Under the pieces are notes generated by a model. The model worked only from the letters and a program-made list of their open reading frames with translations. It was not told the origin of the DNA and did no database searches. 64,000 nucleotides of DNA. Source: Meira nashicola. Its lineage: Eukaryota > Basidiomycota > Exobasidiomycetes > Exobasidiales > Brachybasidiaceae. The DNA lies in the NCBI GenBank assembly GCA_001600355.1, contig BCJU01000002.1, positions 248,001-312,000 on the forward strand, in the 5' to 3' direction. Each line of letters begins with the position of its first letter. The first letter of the stretch is position 1. This document shows, piece by piece, positions 19,022 to 28,505 of the stretch. The translations under genes were made by a program, and so were the position numbers.

Positions 19022-20416
19022 TTATCTCGTTGCAGTGGCAGTTGCAGGTTTAGGCAATGCTTTTTGTGGAGCTGAATCAACTTGTTTGATTGGCTGCTCA
19101 TTTGATTTTGCTGCTCGTTCCTTTGCTGTTTCCAAAGATTCAACATACGTACTAGGGAACCATCCGATTCTTCCGTCTCGCGTCCTTCCTTTCCACCATT
19201 GTGATTCTTGACCTGTTGAGGGATCCACTTTGCTCAAAACAGCAACAATATCGTTCGATTTCAAGCTGAGCTCTAATGGATCAGAAGCATTGTATGCGTA
19301 CAATGAACGTACAAAAGTCAATTTGCTTGGATCCAATGGTTCACCTGAAGCAGTCGTTTGTACACCTCCTGCTCCTCCTTCTTGTTGCTGTTGTTGAAGC
19401 ATTTGTTGATGTCTGATATGTTCTTGTTGTTGTTGAGGTGTCATGTTTTGTGATCCAGGAGGCAATAGGCCTTGTTGCTCCAATCTTAGCCTTTCTTCTT
19501 CTTGACGAGCGGTAATTAAGCGAACCAATTTGCCCATCAAATAAGGCAAACCAACAACGGCCAAAAAGAATACAACCAAAGGTCGTTTACTTGGTCGAGC
19601 TTTTGCGCCAGGTGCTCCGTTAGGTCCAGCGATTGCTCCTCCATGTTTTGCGAATTCTCCAAATTCTCTTGGATCCAAATCAATAGCAGTTGCACGACCT
19701 GTAACACGCAAGAATAAATTCTTTAGATATCTTGCTAAAGCAAAGATGCTCAAAACTTGACCCAAATAATTTCTTAGATGAGCAAATTGATCAGCAACTC
19801 CAACCATGGCGAAAAAGCTTGAATGAGTAGCCATAAATGTACTTTCTAACATTTGTGCAAAACCACCAAAAGCGCCAACAATAGAAGAAATTAATTCGAA
19901 GGTTGCCTGTGTGCCAGATTCCATCCTTTGTGTTAGGGAAACATCGCCTGGTTGTCCTGGCATGCCCATTCCCATACCTCCCATCCCCATACCCATTCCG
20001 CCCATTCCCATACCCATTCCTCCGTATCCGCCATATCCGCCGTACCCTCCATAACCACCACCATATCCTCCATAGCTTCCGTAACCGCCCATGCCTCCCA
20101 TTCTAGAATATGGGGAATTATAACTTCCGTACGATCCATAAGAAGATCCAAGGCCACCATAAGTAGACCCTAAACCTCCATAACCTGAAGTGGAATAAGG
20201 TGAACCATATCCTCCAACAGTTGAAGTGAGTGCTGAAGAAGGTGTTATTCCACCACCAAGACCTGTCGAATTTATCGCGCTGGTTCCTGCGAGAGTGGAT
20301 GGTCTATCTGGTAAAGCGGGTGTAGTAGTTGATGAAAGTGCAGATGTTGCCGGTGCGGCAGCAGTCGCAGTAGCACTATCTCCTCCACGCTCCCAAGGTT
20401 TAGGAGGGGAAGGCAT
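19022..20416 (-). CDS. PEX13: PEX13, peroxisomal docking-complex membrane protein
   Basis: A single exon of 464 residues. The start was chosen at 20416 because MPSPPKPWE is the conserved PEX13 N-terminus; an ATG 78 nt upstream (20494) is in frame. Residues ~70-160 are a strikingly repetitive Gly/Tyr/Ser then Gly/Met tract (GGYGS, GYGGYGG, MGMGMGGMG). The conserved PEX13 membrane region follows, with a C-terminal SH3 domain (~367-428: LYAYNASDPLELSLKSNDIV ... WWKGRTRDGRIGWFPSTYVE). PEX13 docks PEX5 with PEX14; the YG-rich tract is known in the family to form a permeable phase in the import pore. A Gln-rich stretch lies before the SH3. Confidence 0.95.
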   Translation of the reverse strand: MPSPPKPWERGGDSATATAAAPATSALSSTTTPALPDRPSTLAGTSAINSTGLGGGITPSSALTSTVGGYGSPYSTSGYGGLGSTYGGLGSSYGSYGSYNSPYSRMGGMGGYGSYGGYGGGYGGYGGYGGYGGMGMGMGGMGMGMGGMGMGMPGQPGDVSLTQRMESGTQATFELISSIVGAFGGFAQMLESTFMATHSSFFAMVGVADQFAHLRNYLGQVLSIFALARYLKNLFLRVTGRATAIDLDPREFGEFAKHGGAIAGPNGAPGAKARPSKRPLVVFFLAVVGLPYLMGKLVRLITARQEEERLRLEQQGLLPPGSQNMTPQQQQEHIRHQQMLQQQQQEGGAGGVQTTASGEPLDPSKLTFVRSLYAYNASDPLELSLKSNDIVAVLSKVDPSTGQESQWWKGRTRDGRIGWFPSTYVESLETAKERAAKSNEQPIKQVDSAPQKALPKPATATATR

Positions 20417-21241
20417 TTTTAATGATCGACGCAAGATGATGAGTGTGGGGAAAAGGGAAAAATTATATGGAGAGATGAAGATGACGAAACGCATTTAAAC
20501 CAACGCCACGGTTTTTCAAATGCGAGTTATACGCATGAACACAAGCATATGCACAGCACACACTTGTTTGAAAATTGCTAGGTAGGTGGGGTTTTAGGCG
20601 CGTGAAGCATAATCCAGCCAAGTCACTTAGTATAAGCGATCCACGGCTCGGTTATTCGGCGAGCCGACAGATTAAATGCCTAAAAAAACACGTGTGAATA
20701 TCAGTCTATAAAAAAAATGCAAAAAATATATGCAATAACGGCGAATCGAACGCCGGCCGCATCGAATTTACGCTTATCTGCTGATTGGCAACGATGCATT
20801 CTACCACTGAACCATTATTGCTTGTTCATGTTTGAGGCAATTTTGGTTACAATATGATTAAGATATGATGATGTACTGAATTATATGTTCCTCTCCGGCG
20901 CTTCCCTCTATTATTTTCCTTTGATTAAATGATGATGATGATAATATCCTTGATAGAAGATCGAAGCAAAACTATCACGGGCTCAATACAAAATGTGACG
21001 TAGTGGAAATATACCGAGGCTTAAAGGCGCCGAAGGCTGAATTTAGAATATACCAATAGTCGGAGTCATATTATATCGCACGCCATTCCTAGCTTCAAAG
21101 GCGCTAAATCAGTCAAGACTTATCTCTCCACTTTTCCGATTAATCACCTCCTCTTCTCTCTCCTCCAAACTGTCGGCTCCGCTTTATTAGACAAAAGTTG
21201 ATAGGAGTTGGCCGCCTTTGTTTGGACAATCTTCTTTCAAG
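20417..21241. other. Divergent promoter region holding a tRNA gene
   Basis: 825 nt between PEX13 (minus) and cystinosin (plus). It contains the split tRNA-Gly, a perfect 7-bp inverted repeat CGGCTCG/CGAGCCG (20644-20666), CACGTG at 20689-20694, and a pyrimidine-rich stretch at 21120-21170 before cystinosin. No protein gene seen. Confidence 0.5.
20731..20821 (-). tRNA. tRNA-Gly (anticodon GCC), with intron
   Basis: Read on the minus strand. The acceptor GCAATAA pairs with TTATTGC (discriminator A at 20731), the D arm is GTTCAGTGGTAGAATGC, and the T arm is CGGCG-TTCGATT-CGCCG. The anticodon stem CATCG/CGATG is interrupted, after TTGCCA, by an intron of about 20 nt (20766-20785). The loop gives anticodon GCC. 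The mature length is 71 nt. A T6 terminator follows at 20726-20721. One-base ambiguity remains at the intron edges. Confidence 0.9.
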
Positions 21242-22209
21242 ATGTCATCTACATTCATTATGGCTACCAGAATTTATCTGGGTAATAGCATCAACAGCAC
21301 TACGATAAACAAAGATCAAGGCATAATTTTCGCAACTGCTTTATCACGTTTATTAGGATGGTTATATTTTGCTGCTTGGACGGCAAGCTTTTGGCCTCAA
21401 GCATTATTGATGTATCGTAGAAAGAGTGTCGTTGGAATTTCTTTGGATTTTATTTCATTGAATGCGTTTGGTTTTGTTTGTTATGCGATCTTTAATCTTG
21501 CTTTCTTGATTTCTGAAAAAGTACAACAACAATATCGAAATACACATCATGGACAAGAGAATTTAGTTCGTTGGAACGATGCATTTTTTGCTATTCATGC
21601 AGTTTTTATTGCTTCTTGGCAATTATTAGTAACACGCATTTATAAACGTGCACCAGGTCAAAAAGTATCTCTCTGGTGCAAGATCGTTCTCGCAATTTTG
21701 ATTACAATCTTTTTCCTAACTTTAACAATTTGTGTGTTCGGTGGTGGTGATGACGATTCAATTTTACGTTGGATAGATTTTGTCAACATTTGCTCTTATA
21801 TCAAGCTCTTCATTACCTTGATCAAATATTCAGTAAGTGTTGAATAAATGCACCATCATAACTTTAGTATTTAGCTAACCTGCAATTCTTACTCCCCCTC
21901 CAGCCTCAAATAATACTCAATTTCTCTCGCAAATCAACTCGTGGATTTGCAATTGAAGGCATCACTTTGGACGTAATTGGTGGATTATTCAGTCTTTTAC
22001 AACTTTTCATTGACGCACAAATCATTAATCATGATTGGTCAGACGTTACAGGGGATCCGGGTAAATTAGGACTTTCCTTCATTTCACTCTTTTTCGATTC
22101 AATACTTTTAGTTCAGCATTATGTACTGTACGGCAATAAAGCTGTTACTGAAGAAGATGAAGAAGAGGAACAAAGTCCACAAGAGACAGAACCTCTGATG
22201 GGCGCCTAA
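21242..22209 (+). CDS. Cystinosin-like lysosomal/vacuolar cystine transporter
   Basis: Two exons, 21242-21832 and 21904-22209 (GTAAGT...CTCCAG), give 298 residues. Two PQ-loop motifs are visible: WTASFWPQALLMYRRKSVVGISLDFISLN near residue 50 and, created by the splice, IKYSPQIILNFSRKSTRGFAIEGITLDVIGG. There are about seven hydrophobic segments. The tail is acidic and ends near EPLMGA. Cystinosins export cystine from lysosomes or vacuoles by proton coupling; fungal members are often called Ers1. The splice falls just before the second PQ pair, which confirms it. An in-frame TTG 24 nt upstream was not used. Confidence 0.92.
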
Positions 22210-22459
22210 GGCATGTGTACAAGTATGTATAAATAACGATCATATGAATGCATAAATCAAACATATTGGCGTATGATTATGGAATTCAAATTGACTAAGT
22301 TACTCACTCATTTATCATAGCCATCTACCTCTCTCTGACCACATCAATCAATATCATTCATCCCCGATTCAAAAAGTGGGCACGTATGAATGACTATCGT
22401 GTGAATGCATGAATAAAAATACAATGAAAATGTCAACAATCTCCCTCCAAAATCCCCCT

Positions 22460-24007
22460 TTATTCCTGTTGAGCCAGCACAGCGTCCTTTCTGGCAGCTT
22501 TTGGCTTGCTTTGACCAGCTTTGGAATGCTTCCTTCTTCTGTCTTCTTTTGTACGTTCTGCTTCCAACATTGTATGCTTGAGTTTCTGTGCAGTTTTGAC
22601 GGCTTTAGGTACTCTACGTTGACGATCAATCTTGCCAACGTCACCCACATTACGCCATCTGTTAACCAATTGCTGTCTATATTCACGTTGAGCACGTTCT
22701 TTGCCAGATTGAATGCCCAACTTTTCACTCGCACGAGATTTCCAAAGACGAACATTACCATCATCACTTGCCGAACAAACGAAACGTGCATCAAGCGTAT
22801 AAGCTGCAGCAAATACACGTTGCATACGTGAAGTATGATATGTATCACGAGAATGATTTCCTTTTCCTGTATTCCAAAGACGAACCGTTCGATCGTATGA
22901 ACCTGTGACTAAATCTTGACCTGTTGGACTCCAATCGACAGACATGACTGCTGAAACGTGATCTTTATAGATCTGTAAAGCATTCGTCATATTTCGCATA
23001 TCAAACGTATACATGTTGTGATCTTCTGATGCAACTGCAAATACTGTTGGCTCGATTGGTGACCATGCTAAATCATTTGCTCGCATTTTCATCACAGTTC
23101 TCGTTAGAGGTTTGCCACTACGCAAATCATATAAAACAATTCCACGATCACTTCCAGCGCCTGCTAAAACTTCTTTTTCACTTGGATTAAATCGAACTAC
23201 ATTAATACTTTCAGCACCCCATGTCATCTCTCGTAAAGCTCCGCCTCCCGAACTACTACCATTTCCACCTCTTGTTATATCCCAAATTTGTACTGCAGTA
23301 GAACCTGATGCAAATACTGGATCGGATGAATGATGCGATATAGAATTAATTGCAGTTTTGCAATGCCAAGTCTGTAGAGGATCCGTAATGGGTGCTGTAC
23401 TTTGTTGTGTCCATGGATCGCTTCCGCCTAATATTCCACCTCCAGTGATTCCAGCTCTTTCTTGTTTATCTTCATCCTCTTCGTCACTATCATCTCCGAA
23501 ACCAGGACCGAATCTATCCCGTCTTGGATCGGCATCCCAAAGTTTGATAGTACGATCTGTACTACAACTCAATAACCTTCTACCGCCACTTCTTGAACTT
23601 GATTCAGCTGTAGATCCTTCAGCTGCATATTGTTGTGCAAAATTAAGAGGCGAGATAATGAGTGATGAAATGATTCCATGATGTGCTCTAGGATATGATG
23701 TCATTAATGTTTGGGTTGGCATATCCCATAATCGAATTTCTCCATCACCACTTCCACTTCCAATTACACCTAACCTATTCGGATCTTTTGCTAAGCAATA
23801 AACTCCATCTACATGTCCTTCTAATGCTGCCACAAAAGGTTTAGCATGCATTCGATCCAATTTGGCCGCATTAACGGCACGGGTATATTCTCTTGATTTA
23901 CTGAACGGATGAAGGGATGGATCTAAATTATGAGATTCATTGGGAGCATCTCCTTTTCGAACAGCCGTATGGGCGTCTAAAGACCTTGTAAGTGCTTTAA
24001 TCTTCAT
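22460..24007 (-). CDS. SOF1: SOF1/DCAF13, WD40 protein of the SSU processome
   Basis: A single exon of 515 residues. It begins with the family N-terminus MKIKALTRSLDAHT, followed by HNLDPSLHPF and REYTRAVNAAKLDRMHAKPFVAAL. Some seven WD repeats span ~62-375. The C-terminal Sof1 domain is clear: FVCSASDDGNVRLWKSRASEKLG, ERAQREYRQQLVNRWRNVGDV, IDRQRRVPKAVKTAQKLKHTMLEAERTKEDRRR. SOF1 is needed with U3 snoRNP for 18S rRNA processing. It is divergent from a complex I subunit gene across 327 nt containing TCACGTG. Confidence 0.95.
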   Translation of the reverse strand: MKIKALTRSLDAHTAVRKGDAPNESHNLDPSLHPFSKSREYTRAVNAAKLDRMHAKPFVAALEGHVDGVYCLAKDPNRLGVIGSGSGDGEIRLWDMPTQTLMTSYPRAHHGIISSLIISPLNFAQQYAAEGSTAESSSRSGGRRLLSCSTDRTIKLWDADPRRDRFGPGFGDDSDEEDEDKQERAGITGGGILGGSDPWTQQSTAPITDPLQTWHCKTAINSISHHSSDPVFASGSTAVQIWDITRGGNGSSSGGGALREMTWGAESINVVRFNPSEKEVLAGAGSDRGIVLYDLRSGKPLTRTVMKMRANDLAWSPIEPTVFAVASEDHNMYTFDMRNMTNALQIYKDHVSAVMSVDWSPTGQDLVTGSYDRTVRLWNTGKGNHSRDTYHTSRMQRVFAAAYTLDARFVCSASDDGNVRLWKSRASEKLGIQSGKERAQREYRQQLVNRWRNVGDVGKIDRQRRVPKAVKTAQKLKHTMLEAERTKEDRRRKHSKAGQSKPKAARKDAVLAQQE

Positions 24008-24334
24008 GATTGTTATTGATGGAAGAGAGTAAGAAAAGAAGATTATTCGTCAATTTCGCTCCACAACTTCTCAACTTTATTTCACAAAAATCTGAAATTC
24101 TTGCATAATTATTAGATCACGTGTAGAACTATAGGAAGAATGAGAATCTTGTATTGGCGCGCTTTGTGGGAAAGAAGCCAATCGGCTTAGAGCGTATTCA
24201 AACACATGGCACGCATACGCTCTAACATGTGTGCATAGCCATGCACACAATCTCAATTATTCTAATCGTCGTCTTCCTCGTATTCTTTGTACCATCGTCA
24301 TCAAATTTCTACGGAAACGGTCATTGATAAAAGG
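24008..24334. promoter_or_regulatory. Divergent promoter, SOF1/complex I subunit
   Basis: 327 nt. CACGTG lies at 24118-24123 (TCACGTG context). Two copies of TACGCTC[T/C]... and repeated GCATACGC/GTGTGCATAG elements lie around 24190-24245. No ORF seen. Confidence 0.4.
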
Positions 24335-24972
24335 ATGTTGGCCACAATGAGAGCAAGAATGCCTCTAAGGTCGAGCGGAATAGCATCTCTTGCACGAGCA
24401 TCTACATCCACAAACGTTCAACGTACATTTCATTCATCTCGTGTTATAAAAGATGGACATGCAAGTGCACATTCATCAGAAGAGCATGAAGAATATCCAA
24501 CAGAAAGTGAGTATGGAGAGATATTTCAAGATGTGAGATTGTAAACACTAACAGGTTTTTTTTTCCTTTATTTGAATTCTAAACAGCTTTTGGCGCTCCA
24601 ATTTGGCGTTGGACTTTTATCTCTGTGATCGCAGCAGCAGGCATTTATCGTTTCACAAGTACGCATTCCACACATGCAAGCGCACCAGCTTCAGATGAAG
24701 ATTTGGATGAAGAAGAAGAAGCAAAGAAGCCATTCTTGACACGTTATATCACTTATCATCTCACTTTACCTTCAATTTGGAAAGAACGTCAAGATGCACA
24801 TTTGGACGCCGTTCGTCAAAAAGCTGAAGATAAATTATTCTTTCAAGAAGCTGAACGTCCACCTGTACGTAGATTGCGTTTTCCCGGAACATTTGAAGCT
24901 GCTTCGCCTGATCGTTTACCCGTTGGAGAAGCAGTAGACGTAAGTGATGTCAAGGTTAAACGTGATTCATAA
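24335..24972 (+). CDS. Mitochondrial complex I accessory subunit (NUXM/17.8-kDa-like)
   Basis: Two exons, 24335-24506 and 24587-24972 (GTGAGT...AAACAG), give 185 residues. The start is rich in Arg, Ser and Ala (MRARMPLRSSGIASLARAS), a mitochondrial presequence. The mature protein has ESFG-type sequence at the junction (EYPTETFGAPIWRWTFI), one membrane segment (WTFISVIAAAGIYRF), and a conserved C-terminal block (RYITYHLTLPSIWKERQDAHLDAV; EDKLFFQEAERPPVRRLRFPGTFEAASP). From memory this matches a small fungal NADH dehydrogenase subunit. Family placement is good, the exact name less sure. Three Met codons lie within the first nine residues. Confidence 0.75.
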
Positions 24973-25136
24973 GGTTGGACGATGTATAAACGTACACTAA
25001 ATGAATAATACATCTAGAATATACTCAGCCAGTGCACGAAAGTATAGGAAAGATTTGAATGTGTCTAAATTAATAATGCTATACATGGATGAAGGAGAAA
25101 AGTGTATTATATTTTGATGCAACTTTCAAGAATTGA

Positions 25137-27089
25137 TCACTTGAACATCTCTTTCAATTTTTGCCTCGATTCTTCGCTTGTCGCTTTGCTCTTTGTTCGT
25201 TCACTTTTCAATTTCCTCACTTCAGATTCTCTGCGCAAAAGTGTTTCTGTTCTAGCCTCACGTCTAGAAAACATCTTTTTACCAGTCCCCTTTGCGGAAG
25301 GATATCGACGTTTCTGTTCAGTTTCGGAAGATTGTCGCATCCAATCGCTAAACTCTGTTGATTGACCCACATCTCCCAATAATGTAGGCGCTACTTCTGA
25401 AACACCTGATCGATAGCCAAGAGCTTGGTCCACTTCTCCAACCCATCGTGGTGATCCTGGTTGTCCTCTTGACAAAGTATTTGGGTTTTGATCTACAGGT
25501 CGTATTGTCATATGAAGTTGACCAAATTGATTGGACAAGGTTGATTCACGTAAAGAATCTTGATAACTTTCCGATTCTACTGCTTCAACTGCTTTTTGTG
25601 CAACTATCGATGCTGCACTTGCGCTGCGATTCAATTTCCCATCTTGCGCTGACCAAATCGGTAACGAATTCGAAGATGCATAAGAAACTCTTGGAGTATG
25701 TTCAATTTCGGCTGTGCCGACTTGTTTAACCATCAATACGTTTTGCTGAGGGTTTCTTTGCGTCCAATCCAGAAGTCGAGCTTGAGGAGCATACTTGTCG
25801 GGCATCGTTGCAATCTGTCCACCTACAGCAACACTGATCGTATGTGCGGACGACTTTGGGCTATTACCCCTAACAAAGCCCCGAGATCTTGGTTCGTTGT
25901 GCTTGCTTAACAGTCTTGCTGGAACTCCATCAGCTAGAAGCTTTGTTTGAATTCGATCTGGTGACCCATATTGTACTCCTGCCGATGGATGCATGGGCTG
26001 ATTGCGGATCTTTGGCGAGCTCGGTGCAGGATTGCTAGGCAAAGCAGTATTGACAGCTTGCGATGCACGAAGACTGTCTCTGTCTCGCAGCCAATTTTGC
26101 CAAAGAGAACCTGTAACATGATTTACAGTGCGCGATTCGTTCCAAAGATCAATCCCTACACTTGCATGATCATTTTTAGAAGTATATTCATATTCCCCAG
26201 TGATCTCAGGCAAAGCAAGCATTGCTGGGTTCAAAGGTTCAGGTTCGGTCAAAGGTTCAGATTCGGTTAAAGTTGCTGAGCTGGAACTAGATTCTGCCAT
26301 CACTCTATTTGCGTTTTGAACTTTTTGTCGTTCTTTATTATAACGTGCTGCAAGATCTTGCCTTTCCTTTTCTGCTGCACTAAGAGAAGTGCTTTTACGA
26401 TAATTAGACCTTTGACTTCGAATATAATCAAGATACTTTTCAAATCGCTTTTCGTCCATTCCACGGAAAACGACGGGGACAGGAATTTTTACGCTATATT
26501 CACTCGCTCTATCGCCAAAGGGACCGTCTAAATCCAATCCAACTGACATTGCATTTCCAGCATGAATATTTTTACGATAGATCGGACCTGTTCCTTGCAT
26601 TGCTTCTGATTGCAAATGAGTACGCATATTTTCATTGGAAAGAGCATTATATGCGCTTGGAACACTTCTGCGTGTGCTAGGATCAAATGTTGTACTTATT
26701 CTTGGTCCGAGTACCCCCGCATAACTACGATCGTGTTGTCTTGTTATTGAATTTGTCGACTGCAAAGGTGAAATACGAACATTCATTTCGGCAAAACGCT
26801 TTTTGAGCAAAACTTTATGCTCACATTCGGTCCAAATCGTTTGACCTTCACTAGTATCTAAAGCTTCAACATCAACATAACGTAAAGAACCAATTGGCTT
26901 ATTTCGAGATGGCAAACTTCTTTTTAATCCAAAATCACCTCGAGCTATATGTGCTGCAGGAGCAGTATATGCTTGTGGTATTACCGGCGAATGACTTGCT
27001 AATCGAGAAGAAGCCAATAATCGTGAAAATTGTGATCCGCTTGCTGTTGCAGACGGTGCTGCTCTTATCATTGTTGCTGACCCCACCAT
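25137..27089 (-). CDS. MRP51: Mitochondrial small ribosomal subunit protein Mrp51 (bS1m-like)
   Basis: A single exon of 650 residues. The N-terminus is a presequence (MVGSATMIRAAPSATASGSQFSRLL), followed by the family's most conserved stretch, ARGDFGLKRSLPSR and KPIGSLRYVDVEALD. The middle is only loosely conserved, and the C-terminus is highly basic (SRREARTETLLRRESEVRKLKSERTKSK). Mrp51 is a fungal mitoribosome 37S protein at the mRNA entry/exit side. At 650 residues it is much longer than the yeast protein (about 344), from disordered inserts. The frame opens at a TTG nine nt before the ATG at 27089. Confidence 0.75.
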   Translation of the reverse strand: MVGSATMIRAAPSATASGSQFSRLLASSRLASHSPVIPQAYTAPAAHIARGDFGLKRSLPSRNKPIGSLRYVDVEALDTSEGQTIWTECEHKVLLKKRFAEMNVRISPLQSTNSITRQHDRSYAGVLGPRISTTFDPSTRRSVPSAYNALSNENMRTHLQSEAMQGTGPIYRKNIHAGNAMSVGLDLDGPFGDRASEYSVKIPVPVVFRGMDEKRFEKYLDYIRSQRSNYRKSTSLSAAEKERQDLAARYNKERQKVQNANRVMAESSSSSATLTESEPLTEPEPLNPAMLALPEITGEYEYTSKNDHASVGIDLWNESRTVNHVTGSLWQNWLRDRDSLRASQAVNTALPSNPAPSSPKIRNQPMHPSAGVQYGSPDRIQTKLLADGVPARLLSKHNEPRSRGFVRGNSPKSSAHTISVAVGGQIATMPDKYAPQARLLDWTQRNPQQNVLMVKQVGTAEIEHTPRVSYASSNSLPIWSAQDGKLNRSASAASIVAQKAVEAVESESYQDSLRESTLSNQFGQLHMTIRPVDQNPNTLSRGQPGSPRWVGEVDQALGYRSGVSEVAPTLLGDVGQSTEFSDWMRQSSETEQKRRYPSAKGTGKKMFSRREARTETLLRRESEVRKLKSERTKSKATSEESRQKLKEMFK

Positions 27090-27451
27090 CTTGATCAAGC
27101 AAGCAATGATGAAGAATCGCTCAGCGTACTTTTATTTTGACGAGTTATTTGTTGATGTGATGGACAATCAGTGAGCAACTTTTTTCAGGACAATCAGGAA
27201 GAACATGTAATCCTGATCTCGCCTGCATCGCCCGCGCTAAAAGAAGAAAGTGCTGCATATACGCGCACACGTGCTACGTCTTTTCGATAAATTTTGGCAC
27301 CAGTTGCATGCATGCATTGCAATTAGGAATTACACAGACTATGTATAATGTTAATAGAATACAACCACTTTGATCTTTGTGACAATTCCACATAAGAAGC
27401 ATATCACCTAGGCTATACGCCGTAGCACTTTGCTATTCAATCAAAATATCC
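27090..27451. promoter_or_regulatory. Divergent promoter, MRP51/RPC31
   Basis: 362 nt. It contains CACGTG at 27268-27273, a TGCATGCATGCA run at 27305-27316, and AAATTTTGG near 27291. No ORF seen. Confidence 0.4.
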
Positions 27452-28345
27452 ATGGCAAGCGCAGGCGGTGGTAGAGGAAGGGGAGGATTCGGTGGTGGCA
27501 GAGGGGGAAGAGGTGGACGAGGTGGTGGTGGTGGTGGTGGAAGCGGTGGTGTACATGCATTACCGATGGGAGCCTTAACGTGGAACGATTTTGCAGAAGC
27601 AGATAAAGCAAAACCAAACAGGCATGCATATCCACCAATGGAAGAACAACCTGTAGTACGTAAACCAAACGAAAGAGAAACAAGAATAATTGCAAGACAA
27701 TTAGCATTTATTGAAGCTCAAAGACAAACGCCTTGGTGGATTAGACCTTTGGATTCGAATGGACAATTTAAACAACAATCTACTTCAGCAAATGCTGCTG
27801 CTAATTCCGCAGCTGGAGGGAATGCTCCTTCAGGTGTTCCCGCACCTTCAGCAGGTGCAGCAAGTGGTGTTAAACGATCTAGTGCTTATTTACCACGTTA
27901 TTCAGACAAATTCAGACGGATAAACGGATTGAGTAATGGGAATGATGCCGATCATACACTTTCATCGTCAAATGATCTAGACAGTCTCACTTTACAAGAT
28001 GAAGCATTACTGAATATGCTACAAAAAGAAGCATTTCCGAATGGCCTATGGCGTACCTACGTAGAAGGAGAGAGCAAAAGACATGAAAAACGACAAGAAG
28101 CGGTTGCCAATGCTAAGAAACGCAGAAGTGATTGGAGAAAGATTGTGACTGGAGTCGAACTTGCTGGCAATGATGACATTTCCGATGGAGCTCATTCGGA
28201 CGATGATGTTGGAGAAGATGCTTATCAAGATGAATATGAAGATGATGTCGAAGATGATTATGCAGACAATTACTTTGACAACGGTGAAGATGATGATCTA
28301 CCGGACGAAGGTGGTGCAGGGGAAGCAGATGACGCATACGACTGA
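27452..28345 (+). CDS. RPC31: RNA polymerase III subunit RPC31 (RPC7/POLR3G)
   Basis: A single exon of 297 residues. It starts with an RGG-rich tract (residues ~5-32), as in POLR3G, then LTWNDFAEADK, QPVVRKPNERETRIIARQLAFI and TPWWIRP. The SSAYLPRYSDKFRR motif follows. The last ~55 residues are overwhelmingly acidic (Asp/Glu with Tyr), the family hallmark. RPC31, with RPC82 and RPC34, forms the Pol III subcomplex for initiation on tRNA and 5S genes. MAF1, the Pol III repressor, is also in this window. Confidence 0.88.
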   Translation: MASAGGGRGRGGFGGGRGGRGGRGGGGGGGSGGVHALPMGALTWNDFAEADKAKPNRHAYPPMEEQPVVRKPNERETRIIARQLAFIEAQRQTPWWIRPLDSNGQFKQQSTSANAAANSAAGGNAPSGVPAPSAGAASGVKRSSAYLPRYSDKFRRINGLSNGNDADHTLSSSNDLDSLTLQDEALLNMLQKEAFPNGLWRTYVEGESKRHEKRQEAVANAKKRRSDWRKIVTGVELAGNDDISDGAHSDDDVGEDAYQDEYEDDVEDDYADNYFDNGEDDDLPDEGGAGEADDAYD

Positions 28346-28505
28346 AAGATATATCCTCATGTACTTCAATTTAGACTTATACAATTGTACTATATTTCAA
28401 GCATAAACATTTATACAATGTTCTTTTTGTGATTGATAAGAAGGTATATGTTTTGGATTTTGGGAGTCGGGGGATGTTGTTTTGGATAAAAATACAATGC
28501 TGTCT

